Assembly (NCBI RefSeq): GCF_039542225.1
Contig: NZ_BAABHS010000036.1
Coordinates: 14,019-78,018, forward strand
Direction of reading: 5' to 3'
Length of the DNA stretch: 64,000 bases
Source: Yinghuangia aomiensis
Lineage (GTDB): Bacteria > Actinomycetota > Actinomycetes > Streptomycetales > Streptomycetaceae
The notes beneath the pieces were generated by a model, which saw only the letters and a program-made list of their open reading frames with translations, searched no databases and was not told the origin of the DNA. Positions within the stretch are counted from its first letter, which is position 1. Each line of letters starts with the position of its first letter. Below are positions 57,296-64,000 of the stretch, piece by piece. Both the position numbers and the translations under genes were made by a program.

Positions 57296-58540
57296 GTGGA
57301 AGACACCGTCCCGTCGACCGGCACCCTGGCCGTCCCGCCGCTGCCCGACTTCCTGTCCGCGGAGGTCGCCGCGGACCCTTACGCGTACTACCGCAACCTG
57401 CGCGAGCAAGCCCCGCTGCTGTGGCACGAAGCGAGCGGCACGTACCTGGTGTCCCGCCACGACGACCTGGTGCGCGTCTTACGCGACCCCGCCTTCACCA
57501 CCGACCACTACGCGCAGTCGATGGAACCGGTCTACGGCCGCACGATCATCCAGATGAACGGCCACGAACACGCCGTCCGCCGCGCACTCGTCACCCCCGC
57601 CTTCAAGGGCTCGCTGTTCCAGGAGCGCTATGCCGCGGTCATCGAGCGCACCGCCCGCACCCTCATCGACGGCTTCCGGCACCGCGGATCCGTGGACGTG
57701 GTCACCGAGTTCGCCCGTGTGTTCCCGGTCGACGTCATCTGCCGCATGCTCGGCTTCGACCACGCCGACGCCCCCAAGTTCCGCACTTGGTACCGCGCCA
57801 TCGTCACCTGCTTCGGCAACCTCACCGGCGACCCCGAGATCGCCGCCCTGGGCGTGCGGACCCGCGCCGAGATGACCGACTACATGGTCCCGGTCATCGA
57901 GGACCGCCGCCGCAACCCGCGCGAAGACCTGCTGTCCGACCTGTGCGTGGCGGCCGCCGACGGCGAGGCCATGGACACCGAGGACATCCGCGCCTTCACC
58001 GCCCTCCTGCTGGTCGCCGGCGGCGAGACCACCGACAAAGCCCTCGGACTGGTCTTCCGCAACCTGCTCGCCCACCCGGAGCAACTCGCCGCGGTTCGCT
58101 GCGATCCCGGCCTCGTCGGGGCGGTACTTGCCGAAACCCTGCGACTCACCCCGCCGGTCCAGGTCATCCAGCGCCTTGCATCGGAGGAGGCCAAGCTGAG
58201 CGGCGGCACCGTACCGGCGGGCAGCCTCGTCACCTGCCTGATCGCCTCGGCCAACCGCGACCCGCGCAAGTTCGCCGACCCGGAACGGTTCGACATCTTC
58301 CGCGCGGACCTCGCGGTGAAGAAGGCCTTCACTGCCGCCTCCGACCACCTGGCGTTCTCCCTGGGCCGCCACTTCTGCCTCGGCGCCGCGCTGTCGCTGG
58401 CCGAGGTCTCGACGGCCGTGCCGATGCTGCTGGCCGCGATGCCAGACATGCGGCTCGCCCCCGGAGCGGAACCGGTGGAGGAGGGGCTGTTCGTGCGCGG
58501 GCTGGATACGTTGCCGCTGGAGTTCACCGCGGCGACGTAG
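57296..58540 (+). CDS. Cytochrome P450
   Basis: 414 residues from GTG 57296 (GGAG upstream). I-helix A-G-G-E-T-T-D (about 241-247), E-T-L-R (about 280), heme motif F-S-L-G-R-H-F-C-L-G (about 348-357). Full length, soluble bacterial class. Oxidises an unknown substrate with an external ferredoxin system; no ferredoxin gene is adjacent. Stand-alone gene. Confidence 0.92.
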   Translation: MEDTVPSTGTLAVPPLPDFLSAEVAADPYAYYRNLREQAPLLWHEASGTYLVSRHDDLVRVLRDPAFTTDHYAQSMEPVYGRTIIQMNGHEHAVRRALVTPAFKGSLFQERYAAVIERTARTLIDGFRHRGSVDVVTEFARVFPVDVICRMLGFDHADAPKFRTWYRAIVTCFGNLTGDPEIAALGVRTRAEMTDYMVPVIEDRRRNPREDLLSDLCVAAADGEAMDTEDIRAFTALLLVAGGETTDKALGLVFRNLLAHPEQLAAVRCDPGLVGAVLAETLRLTPPVQVIQRLASEEAKLSGGTVPAGSLVTCLIASANRDPRKFADPERFDIFRADLAVKKAFTAASDHLAFSLGRHFCLGAALSLAEVSTAVPMLLAAMPDMRLAPGAEPVEEGLFVRGLDTLPLEFTAAT

Positions 58541-58616
58541 GCGTCGGCAATGTGCGGCAGGCCCAGGGGGCAGCCCTGCACGGCCCTGACCGACTCGAAC
58601 GCCTGCGGACCGGTTG

Positions 58617-59375
58617 TCAGCCCAGGACCAACAGGTCGTACTCCTCGTACAGAGGTTCGGTGAGGCCCGCTTCGACCGCTTGCCACGCGGCGGCCCACCC
58701 TGCCCTGTCCTCGTCGAGGTCCAGGTATCCGGCCATGATCAATCGGCGGTAGGTCAGGTGGTCCACGTACATGCGGAAACCGGCCTCACTTGCGACCATC
58801 TGGGGGACTCGTTCCACGGCGATCCGCTGGAGGCCCGCCTCCGCGAAGGCCGCGGTGACCTGGGAGAGCTGCGGAAGGACCTGCCGTTCGATCGCCGCCG
58901 AGCGGGGATGCCACGCATGCCACGGAAGCCTGGGCAGCCGGTCCCCGAACCACGCCTTCAGCATCACGCGCCCGCCAGGCCGCAGCACTCGGGCGATCTC
59001 GCGGACCGCACGGTCCGGTTCGCGGATCTCATGCCACAACGGCCAGACGACGACCAGGTCGCACGAGTCCTGTGGAAGGGGGATCTCCGACATCCGGCCG
59101 TCGAGGTAGCTGACCGCCGGACAGGCGGCGTCCTGCTGGGCCTTCGCGCGCACCCGGTCGCAGGGCTCGACGCCGAACACGGGCCCGCCGAACACCCGTG
59201 CCAGGGACGGCGTCAGTTGGCCCCACTCCGATTCGAGGTGCACCACGGTGAGCGGGCGCGTCCCGGGCGCGTGCTGCGCGAAGACCTCCATCCACCTGTC
59301 GAGGTCCTCGTCGCAGGCCGTGCGATCGCATCCGGAACGCTCGTAGTTGCGGTCGATGTACTCCCGAAATGTCAT
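58617..59375 (-). CDS. SAM-dependent methyltransferase
   Basis: 252 residues from ATG 59375. Class I fold: V-V-H-L-E-S-E-W-G with degenerate glycine motif, D-L-V-V-V-W-P-L-W-H-E-I, and R-V-L-R-P-G-G-R-V-M-L-K-A-W-F (motif III). The SAM motif lacks the usual G-x-G, which is atypical. No Shine-Dalgarno, but a perfect 9-3-9 inverted repeat 14 bp upstream of the start suggests strong regulation. Substrate unknown. Confidence 0.8.
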   Translation of the reverse strand: MTFREYIDRNYERSGCDRTACDEDLDRWMEVFAQHAPGTRPLTVVHLESEWGQLTPSLARVFGGPVFGVEPCDRVRAKAQQDAACPAVSYLDGRMSEIPLPQDSCDLVVVWPLWHEIREPDRAVREIARVLRPGGRVMLKAWFGDRLPRLPWHAWHPRSAAIERQVLPQLSQVTAAFAEAGLQRIAVERVPQMVASEAGFRMYVDHLTYRRLIMAGYLDLDEDRAGWAAAWQAVEAGLTEPLYEEYDLLVLG

Positions 59376-59388
59376 GCGCACGAGCACC

Positions 59389-59409
59389 GATCATCGGCGA
59401 CCGATGATC
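59389..59409. promoter_or_regulatory. 21-bp perfect inverted repeat before the methyltransferase
   Basis: GATCATCGG-cga-CCGATGATC, 9-3-9 with no mismatches. Centre about 25 bp upstream of the ATG. Likely operator or very short structured 5' leader. Confidence 0.65.
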
Positions 59410-59913
59410 CGGCGTCCAGGTCGTCCGACGACGTGGCCCGATCCGCGGGTGAGCGCGCCCGATGCCCCGGCGCGCCTCGGGACTCGCCGTCGGGACCCGG
59501 GCTGCGGTAGGACACGCACCCCGTCCGGGAGACCCCCAAGTCATGCTCCCCGCAACGGAGTCTGCCCGTTCCCTGCTGCCTGGCTCAGCGGAACGGCCCA
59601 CGTTCCGGGCTGGGGTGGGGGCGACGACGGAGCGGCGGCACGGTGCCGGGCGAGCTGGATGTCCGTCCGGGGGCGAAGCCTGTCCGAGTGCCGACGCGCG
59701 GCCGCGATCACTGCGGTGCCGGCCGCTGCGGGACGACCCCGGGTCCGGCCACGAAGGCTGTCGACGCCGCCCGCCCAAGCCCGCATCCCCCAGAAACCCA
59801 ACCTGGTCAAGCATCTCGTCCCACCCGCTGCTACCTTGGCGCGACCCGCCGGCGACCTGCTTGGGAGAAGCGTGGACTTGCCTGCGGCCGGCTTGCGACG
59901 AGGGGAGACACCG
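59410..59913. other. Intergenic stretch of 504 bp
   Basis: No gene is supported. It holds a perfect 7-5-7 inverted repeat (CGGAACG-gccca-CGTTCCG, 59589-59607) and a TACCTT (59832-59837) that may be the -10 of the quinone oxidoreductase gene. Confidence 0.55.
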
Positions 59914-60891
59914 ATGCGCGCCCTGCGCTGCGAGGGTCCGGGCGGACTGGCGGACCTGGGCGTCCGCGACGTCCTCGACCCGGAGCCCGGCCCCGGCCAA
60001 GTCCTCCTCGACGTGCGCGCGGCCTCCGTCGACTTCGTCGACACGCTCATCGCGGACGGGCGCTACCAGCTCCGCGTCCCCGTGCCGTTCACGCCCGGCA
60101 ACAACGTCGCGGGCGTGGTCACGGCGGTGGGGCCGGACTGCACCCGGTTCGCGGTAGGCGACCGGGTGCACGGCATGGCGTTCGTCGGCGCGTTCGCCGA
60201 ACGCGTGCGCGTGCCCGAGGCCCAACTGCGCGCGACCCCGGACGGACTCGGCCACGACCTCGCCTGCCTCGCCGGCAGCAACTATCGAACGGCCTACGAC
60301 ACCCTCGTCTCCACCGCCCGCGTCCGCCCCGGCGAGAACGTCGTGATCCTCGGCGCGTCGGGCGCGGTCGGCAGTGCCGCCATCGCCCTCGGCAAGGCGT
60401 TCGGCGCGCGGGTGATCGCGTGCGCGTCGAGTCCGGAGAAGCTGGAGTTCTGCCGTACGGCGGGGGCGGACGAGGTCGTGCCGTACACCGAACCGGACTT
60501 CAAGGACCGCCTCAAAGCGGCCTGCGGCGAACGCGGGGCGGACGTCGTCCTCGACACCGTCGGCGGCGACTACGCGGAACCCGCCCTGCGCGCCACCGGC
60601 TACGGCGGCCGCTACGTCGTCATCGGCTTCGCCGCCGGGGAGGTGCCCCGGGTGCCCCTCAACCTCGTCCTCCTCAAAGGCTCGACGATCCTCGGCTACG
60701 AGATCGGCGCGTTCCAACGCCACCACCCCGCCGAAGCCGAAACCAACCGCGAAGCCCTGGAAGCCATGCTGACGGACGGCCGCCTCAAGCCGCCGATCAC
60801 GGGGCGCTACACGCTGGAGTCGGCGGCGGAGGCCATGCGGACCGTCGCGGGGCGGGAAAAGTACGGCGTGACGATTATCGAGGTGACGTAG
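59914..60891 (+). CDS. MDR-family NADPH:quinone oxidoreductase
   Basis: 325 residues from ATG 59914 (GGGGAG upstream). G-N-N-V-A-G-V-V-T-A-V-G, then I-L-G-A-S-G-A-V-G-S-A-A-I (A-x-x-G-x-V-G cofactor motif), V-L-D-T-V-G-G. No zinc cysteines, so the QOR/zeta-crystallin branch that reduces quinones or enones with NADPH. Stand-alone, detoxification-type gene. Confidence 0.9.
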   Translation: MRALRCEGPGGLADLGVRDVLDPEPGPGQVLLDVRAASVDFVDTLIADGRYQLRVPVPFTPGNNVAGVVTAVGPDCTRFAVGDRVHGMAFVGAFAERVRVPEAQLRATPDGLGHDLACLAGSNYRTAYDTLVSTARVRPGENVVILGASGAVGSAAIALGKAFGARVIACASSPEKLEFCRTAGADEVVPYTEPDFKDRLKAACGERGADVVLDTVGGDYAEPALRATGYGGRYVVIGFAAGEVPRVPLNLVLLKGSTILGYEIGAFQRHHPAEAETNREALEAMLTDGRLKPPITGRYTLESAAEAMRTVAGREKYGVTIIEVT

Positions 60892-60916
60892 GGGAGCGGC
60901 CGACGGAGGCGGCGCG

Positions 60917-61453
60917 TCATCGCATACGCCGCTCCACCTTCCCCACCCACCGCACTTCACCGTCCTCCAGCACCTCGGTCGCCGACAGCCCCGCCGCTTC
61001 CGCGACGGCCGCCGACGCCCGGTGCTCCGGATGAATGTGCGCGACCACCGCCCGAATTCCCAGGTCGCCGAGTCGGCCGACCAGCCCCACCGCCGCTTCG
61101 CGGGCAATACCGCGTCCCTGCCACGGTGTGCCGATGACCCAGGCCAGCTCGGCGGTCAGCGACCGACCGTCGACCGTCGCCTGCACAAACCCGGTCGCGC
61201 ACCCCTCGTCCCGCAACCGGACGATCCAGTTCAACCAGCTGATCCCGGGGTCGGGAGATCCCGCAGCGAGCCGCCGGTAGCGGACACCCAGCTCCTCCGG
61301 ACTCTCCGGCGTTCCTCCGATGTAGGCATGCAACGCGGGATCCGCCAACACCACGGCCATGACGTCGGCGTCATCCACACTCAAGGGCGTCAGGTCGAGG
61401 CGCGGAGTACGGATGACCTCCGCCGCGAAACGCGCCGGCTCGTGCGATGTCAC
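60917..61453 (-). CDS. GNAT acetyltransferase, RimJ/RimL-like
   Basis: 178 residues from GTG (GGAGGAG upstream). R-T-P-R-L-D-L-T-P-L near the start, W-V-I-G-T-P-W-Q-G-R-G-I-A-R-E-A-A (acetyl-CoA P-loop Q/R-x-x-G-x-G/A) and H-P-E-H-R-A-S-A-A-V-A-E-A-A-G-L. Substrate unknown. The coding fragment at 61467 ends 13 bp before its start. Confidence 0.88.
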   Translation of the reverse strand: MTSHEPARFAAEVIRTPRLDLTPLSVDDADVMAVVLADPALHAYIGGTPESPEELGVRYRRLAAGSPDPGISWLNWIVRLRDEGCATGFVQATVDGRSLTAELAWVIGTPWQGRGIAREAAVGLVGRLGDLGIRAVVAHIHPEHRASAAVAEAAGLSATEVLEDGEVRWVGKVERRMR

Positions 61454-61466
61454 GCGGTCTCCTCCC

Positions 61467-61720
61467 TCAATCGTCCGGCTCGGCGTCCACCAGCCCCAAC
61501 CGCCGCACGCCGGCGGGCGACAGGACGGCCGCCTGCATCCGCCACCATCCCATCCGCCGCCATCCCATCCGCACCACGGCGATCGCCGACGGCACCGGTG
61601 TCACGGGCAGGGTTTCGTGTCCCTCCGCCCAGTTCCGCATCAGCCTTGCGGTGGTGGCGATCGACCTGACGACCATGGTGACGGGCAACTGCGGCTCCGT
61701 GACCGACCAGGTGTGCCACG
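61467..61720 (-). pseudogene. Unidentified C-terminal coding fragment
   Basis: About 80 codons end at TGA 61467-61469: T-W-S-V-T-E-P-Q-L-P-V-T-M-V-V-R-S-I-A-T-T-A-R-L and L-S-P-A-G-V-R-R-L-G-L-V-D-A-E-P-D-D. Composition and frame look like a genuine protein end, but no start and no family is recognised. Upstream it merges into a duplicated segment. Confidence 0.35.
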
Positions 61721-61789
61721 GCGCACATCCTTGCGGCGTGGCCGGCACGCCGAACCCCGCTCGCCGAGCCGCGGCCCGACGCGACCACG

Positions 61790-62110
61790 CGGCGGGCCGA
61801 TCGCTCGATCTCGCGCAGATACGCATCATCGGCGGGCCAGGTGCCCCGCACCGCTGTTGTTGGTGAACTCTTCGCCGGGACTTTCGCATGTCCCCAACGC
61901 GGAACGCATGCGGATATTGTCCCGGCGACGAGCCCCCGCGAGTGCGGCCTACAGCCGCGCCCCGCCTGTGGCGTCGATGACCCGCCCCGTCACCCACCGT
62001 GCGTCGTCCGAGGCCAGGAACGCCACGATGTCGGCGATGTCCTCCGGCTGTCCGACACGGCCGAGGGCGGCCATCGATGCCGCGTGGGCCTGCGCTTCCG
62101 GGTTGCCGCG
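61790..62110. repeat. Duplicated segment, copy 1 (covers the SDR 3' end)
   Basis: Plus-strand sequence here and at 63520-63800 share long matches such as GCTCGATCTCGCGCAG, ACGCATCATCGGCGGG, CGCATGCGGATAT and CATCGATGCCGCGTG, in the same order and spacing. Copy 1 includes the last 50 codons of the SDR and about 160 bp downstream. Confidence 0.75.
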
Positions 62111-62731
62111 GAGCCACGCGGCGTTGACGTCGGTGTCGACGATGCCGGGGGCGACCCCGTTCACGGTGATGCCGCGCGGGCCGAGTTCCTGGGCGAGGTT
62201 GAGGGTGAAGGTGTCCAACGCGCCCTTGGTGGCGCCGTAGGCGATGATCTCGGGCATCGCCAACCGGGCCGCGCCGCTGGAGACGTTGACGATCCGACCG
62301 CCGTCGCGCAGCCGGGGGAGCGCCTGCTGCACGATGAAGAACGGTGCGCGGACGTTCACCGCGAACACCTCGTCGAACCCCTCCTCGGTCAGCGCCGCCA
62401 AGGGCGCGCTCCGTCCGATGCCCGCGTTGTTGACGACGATGTCGACCGCGCCGCTGTCCGTGTACGGACGACTGGCCTCGTCGAACGCCTCCCACAGCCG
62501 CACCGCGTCGCCGTGCCGGCCCAGCTCCGCGTGGACGGCGAACGCTTGCCCGCCGTCCTTCGTGATCCGTTCGACGGTGTCGGCGGCCGCGGCCTCGTCG
62601 CGTCCGTAGGCAACGGCGACCGTGGCGCCATCGCGCGCGAGGCGCTCGGATATCGCCTTGCCGATGCCGCGGCTGCCGCCGGTGACGAGGGCGAGCTTGC
62701 CATGCAGTGCCTGAAGTGCGTTCGCAGACAT
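61949..62731 (-). CDS. Short-chain dehydrogenase, 3-oxoacyl-ACP reductase-like
   Basis: 260 residues from ATG 62731 (GGGAG upstream; an in-frame ATG at 62752 would add seven). T-G-G-S-R-G-I-G (17-24), N-N-A-G-I-G, catalytic S in N-V-S-S-G, Y-G-A-T-K (Tyr-Lys), G-V-A-P-G-I-V-D-T-D, C-terminal I-D-A-T-G-G-A. A FabG-like member common in regulator-flanked detoxification pairs. Divergent from a TetR gene across twin operators. Confidence 0.92.
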   Translation of the reverse strand: MSANALQALHGKLALVTGGSRGIGKAISERLARDGATVAVAYGRDEAAAADTVERITKDGGQAFAVHAELGRHGDAVRLWEAFDEASRPYTDSGAVDIVVNNAGIGRSAPLAALTEEGFDEVFAVNVRAPFFIVQQALPRLRDGGRIVNVSSGAARLAMPEIIAYGATKGALDTFTLNLAQELGPRGITVNGVAPGIVDTDVNAAWLRGNPEAQAHAASMAALGRVGQPEDIADIVAFLASDDARWVTGRVIDATGGARL

Positions 62732-62752
62732 GGGGGATCTCCCGGTCATCAT

Positions 62753-62810
62753 TTCTTGAGTGATGATTCAAGAAAACCGTAGCACGGGTTCTTGAGTGAT
62801 CGCTCTAGAA
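62753..62810. promoter_or_regulatory. Two 22-bp operators between SDR and TetR genes
   Basis: Both sites begin TTCTTGAGTGAT, then three variable bases, then TC-A/T-AGAA: 62753-62774 and 62789-62810. They are 36 bp apart. The second overlaps a TAGAAT -10-like sequence for the TetR gene. Confidence 0.7.
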
Positions 62811-62848
62811 TGGGGGCGAGGATCGGCGGCAGGCAGGAAGGCGCACAC

Positions 62849-63457
62849 ATGACGGGAACCGGAGCGAAGCGTGGGCGGCCCCCGGCGTTCGATCGTGCGG
62901 CCGTGCTCGACGCCGCAACGAGGCTGTTCTGGGAACGCGGCTACGAGGCCACCTCGATCTGCGACCTGACCCGCGCCATGGGCATCAAGCCCGGCAGCCT
63001 CTACGCCGCGTTCGGCGACAAGAAAGCCCTCTTCAAGGAAGCCGTGCAGGCCTACGGCAGCTCACCCGTCGGCGCGTTCATGGCCGCGGCCCTCGACGAA
63101 GAACGAACCGCCCGCGGCGCCATGGCCCGAATCCTCCGCGAGGCCGCGGCCGCCTACCCCGATCCCGCCCACCCGGCCGGCTGCCTCACCATCAGTGCGG
63201 CCGTCAACGTCACGGAAGCCGACGACGAGATCGCCGCCTACCTCCGCGACCTCCGCAACGCCAACCTCGGCCACTTCACCGCCCGCTTCACGGAAGCCCA
63301 ACGCGCGGGCGAACTCTCGAAGGACGCCGAACCGGCCGCACTGGCGGCCTACTTCGCTGCAGTGATCCAGGGCATGTCCCAACGAGCCCGCGACGGCGCA
63401 ACAGCAGACGAACTCCGTGCGACGGCGGCACTGGCGCTGGCAGCTTGGCCGACGTGA
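62849..63457 (+). CDS. TetR-family regulator
   Basis: 202 residues from ATG 62849 (GGAAGG upstream). HTH about 15-60 (V-L-D-A-A-T-R-L-F-W-E-R-G-Y-E-A-T-S-I, Y-A-A-F-G-D-K). C-terminal domain with A-G-C-L-T-I-S-A-A-V-N-V, a pattern of TetR proteins that control oxidoreductases in response to electrophiles. Regulates the divergent SDR through the 22-bp sites. Confidence 0.92.
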   Translation: MTGTGAKRGRPPAFDRAAVLDAATRLFWERGYEATSICDLTRAMGIKPGSLYAAFGDKKALFKEAVQAYGSSPVGAFMAAALDEERTARGAMARILREAAAAYPDPAHPAGCLTISAAVNVTEADDEIAAYLRDLRNANLGHFTARFTEAQRAGELSKDAEPAALAAYFAAVIQGMSQRARDGATADELRATAALALAAWPT

Positions 63458-63519
63458 GAAGCGGCATGTGCCGAGCACGCGCACCATGCCCGCCGCCTCC
63501 CCGCCCGCCCCGACCACGT

Positions 63520-63800
63520 GGTGCGGCAGGCGCTCGATCTCGCGCAGCTACGCATCATCGGCGGGCTCGACGCCCCGCACCGAGGCAGTCGAACTCATCG
63601 CCGGGACTCTCGCGTGCCGCAGACATGGACCGCATGCGGATATCGGCCCGGGACGAGCCCCGCGAGCCTCGCCTGCAACCCCGGTCGGACCGCGCGCGTC
63701 ATCCGGCGTCAAGAAGCCCGCGATGTCCTCCCGTATCCGACACGGCGGAGCGCTGCCATCGATGCCGCGTGCGCAGGCTGTCACCGCCACATGGCGGCAA
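63520..63800. repeat. Duplicated segment, copy 2
   Basis: Diverged partner of 61790-62110, same orientation. The TetR gene and most of the SDR gene lie between the copies. Confidence 0.7.
63548..63790 (-). pseudogene. Decayed duplicate of the SDR C-terminus
   Basis: Read leftwards, R-E-D-I-A-G-F-L-T-P-D-D-A-R-G matches the end of the SDR at 61949 (P-E-D-I-A-D-I-V-A-F-L-A-S-D-D-A-R-W). No stop-free SDR body precedes it. A downstream frame shared with copy 1 reads P-A-D-D-A-x-L-R-E-I-E-R, with a TAG in this copy where copy 1 has Tyr. It is part of duplicated segment copy 2 (63520-63800). Confidence 0.65.
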
Positions 63801-64000
63801 GGCGACCGCGGAACCGCTGCTGGTTCGGCGGTTGCCTCCAGCCTGATCGGTTCGGCTCCGTCAAGGCGATCGGGGATGGCGTCCCGCTGAGTGGTGTAGC
63901 TGATGTTGGCGGGGATGCGCGCCGGTCGTGTGCCGGTGTGTGCGCCGTCTGCCGGTGGACGCGCCCTTGAAAACGGGGCGGGCCACCGTGCAACTCTCCG
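63801..64000. other. Window end without recognisable gene
   Basis: Read leftwards there is a short coding-like stretch (I-P-A-N-I-S-Y-T-T-Q-R-D-A-I-P-D-R-L), but no start, stop or family can be assigned. Confidence 0.4.

Noticed and set aside
59410..59905. Protein-coding gene in the 500-bp gap
   Set aside because: Open frames exist on both strands but none has a start with ribosome-binding site, recognisable motif or plausible composition.

Overview
This is a very GC-rich window with strong G/C bias at third codon positions, frequent GTG/TTG starts and short 3-5 base Shine-Dalgarno sequences. It has many MarR, TetR, IclR, LysR, ArsR and WYL regulators, an AfsR/SARP-like giant regulator, an F420/LLM-type oxidoreductase and a Ser/Thr kinase. 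All of this fits a Streptomyces-like actinomycete (Streptomycetaceae or a near relative), probably an accessory chromosomal region. No rRNA, tRNA, CRISPR array, insertion sequence or phage module is visible. The genus is an inference.

Layout. 0-11.8 kb: a lipoprotein fragment, a MarR/GNAT divergent pair with operators, a UBP zinc-finger protein, an ArsR-SRPBCC-DHFR-like operon, a Ser/Thr kinase divergent from a Tat-exported tachylectin/dimethylformamidase-like protein, an acyl-CoA dehydrogenase, a WYL regulator and a flavin-type oxidase. 12-14.5 kb: a VOC protein, a divergent glucose-6-phosphate dehydrogenase homologue lacking the family active-site lysine, and a gluconokinase. 14.4-25 kb: a CoA ligase with a TetR gene, a proline-rich membrane protein, a secreted glycerophosphodiesterase, an MHS-type symporter with an IclR regulator, and a FtsX/LolD-like ABC pair.

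25.4-32.9 kb is the most unusual part. It is a decaying catabolic cluster: a cupin with a His-rich tail, a CoA-ligase/aldehyde dehydrogenase deletion chimera, a lipocalin-like protein, a Rieske oxygenase that has lost its stop, an LLM oxidoreductase, a CoA-transferase/CoA-lyase chimera with two in-frame TAA codons, and a MaoC hydratase with two frameshifts. The same 27-bp bipartite motif (TGTTCCG-N13-CGTTCCA) lies in the promoter regions at both ends, so the whole cluster was probably once one regulon.

32.9-46.3 kb: a sirtuin, a divergent SDR/LysR pair, a VOC protein, a 1470-residue SARP-AAA-TPR regulator with a roughly 335-residue low-complexity insert, an XRE-cupin regulator divergent from azlCD, an MFS exporter, a HAD phosphatase pseudogene and an MBL hydrolase. 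46.3-64 kb: three strong hairpins in a 620-bp gap, a PH-domain membrane protein, MarR/VOC with a 20-bp perfect palindrome, an AAC(2')-type acetyltransferase, E9imm-like and SRPBCC genes, an MFS-MarR operon, a CGNR regulator divergent from a beta-hydroxyacid dehydrogenase over twin operators, TetR plus GH1 beta-glucosidase, a P450, a methyltransferase, a quinone oxidoreductase, a GNAT, and an SDR/TetR divergent pair flanked by a decayed duplicate of the SDR tail.

Two themes recur: small regulator-plus-enzyme or exporter modules read divergently over clear palindromes, and an unusually high load of broken genes (at least seven) for 64 kb.
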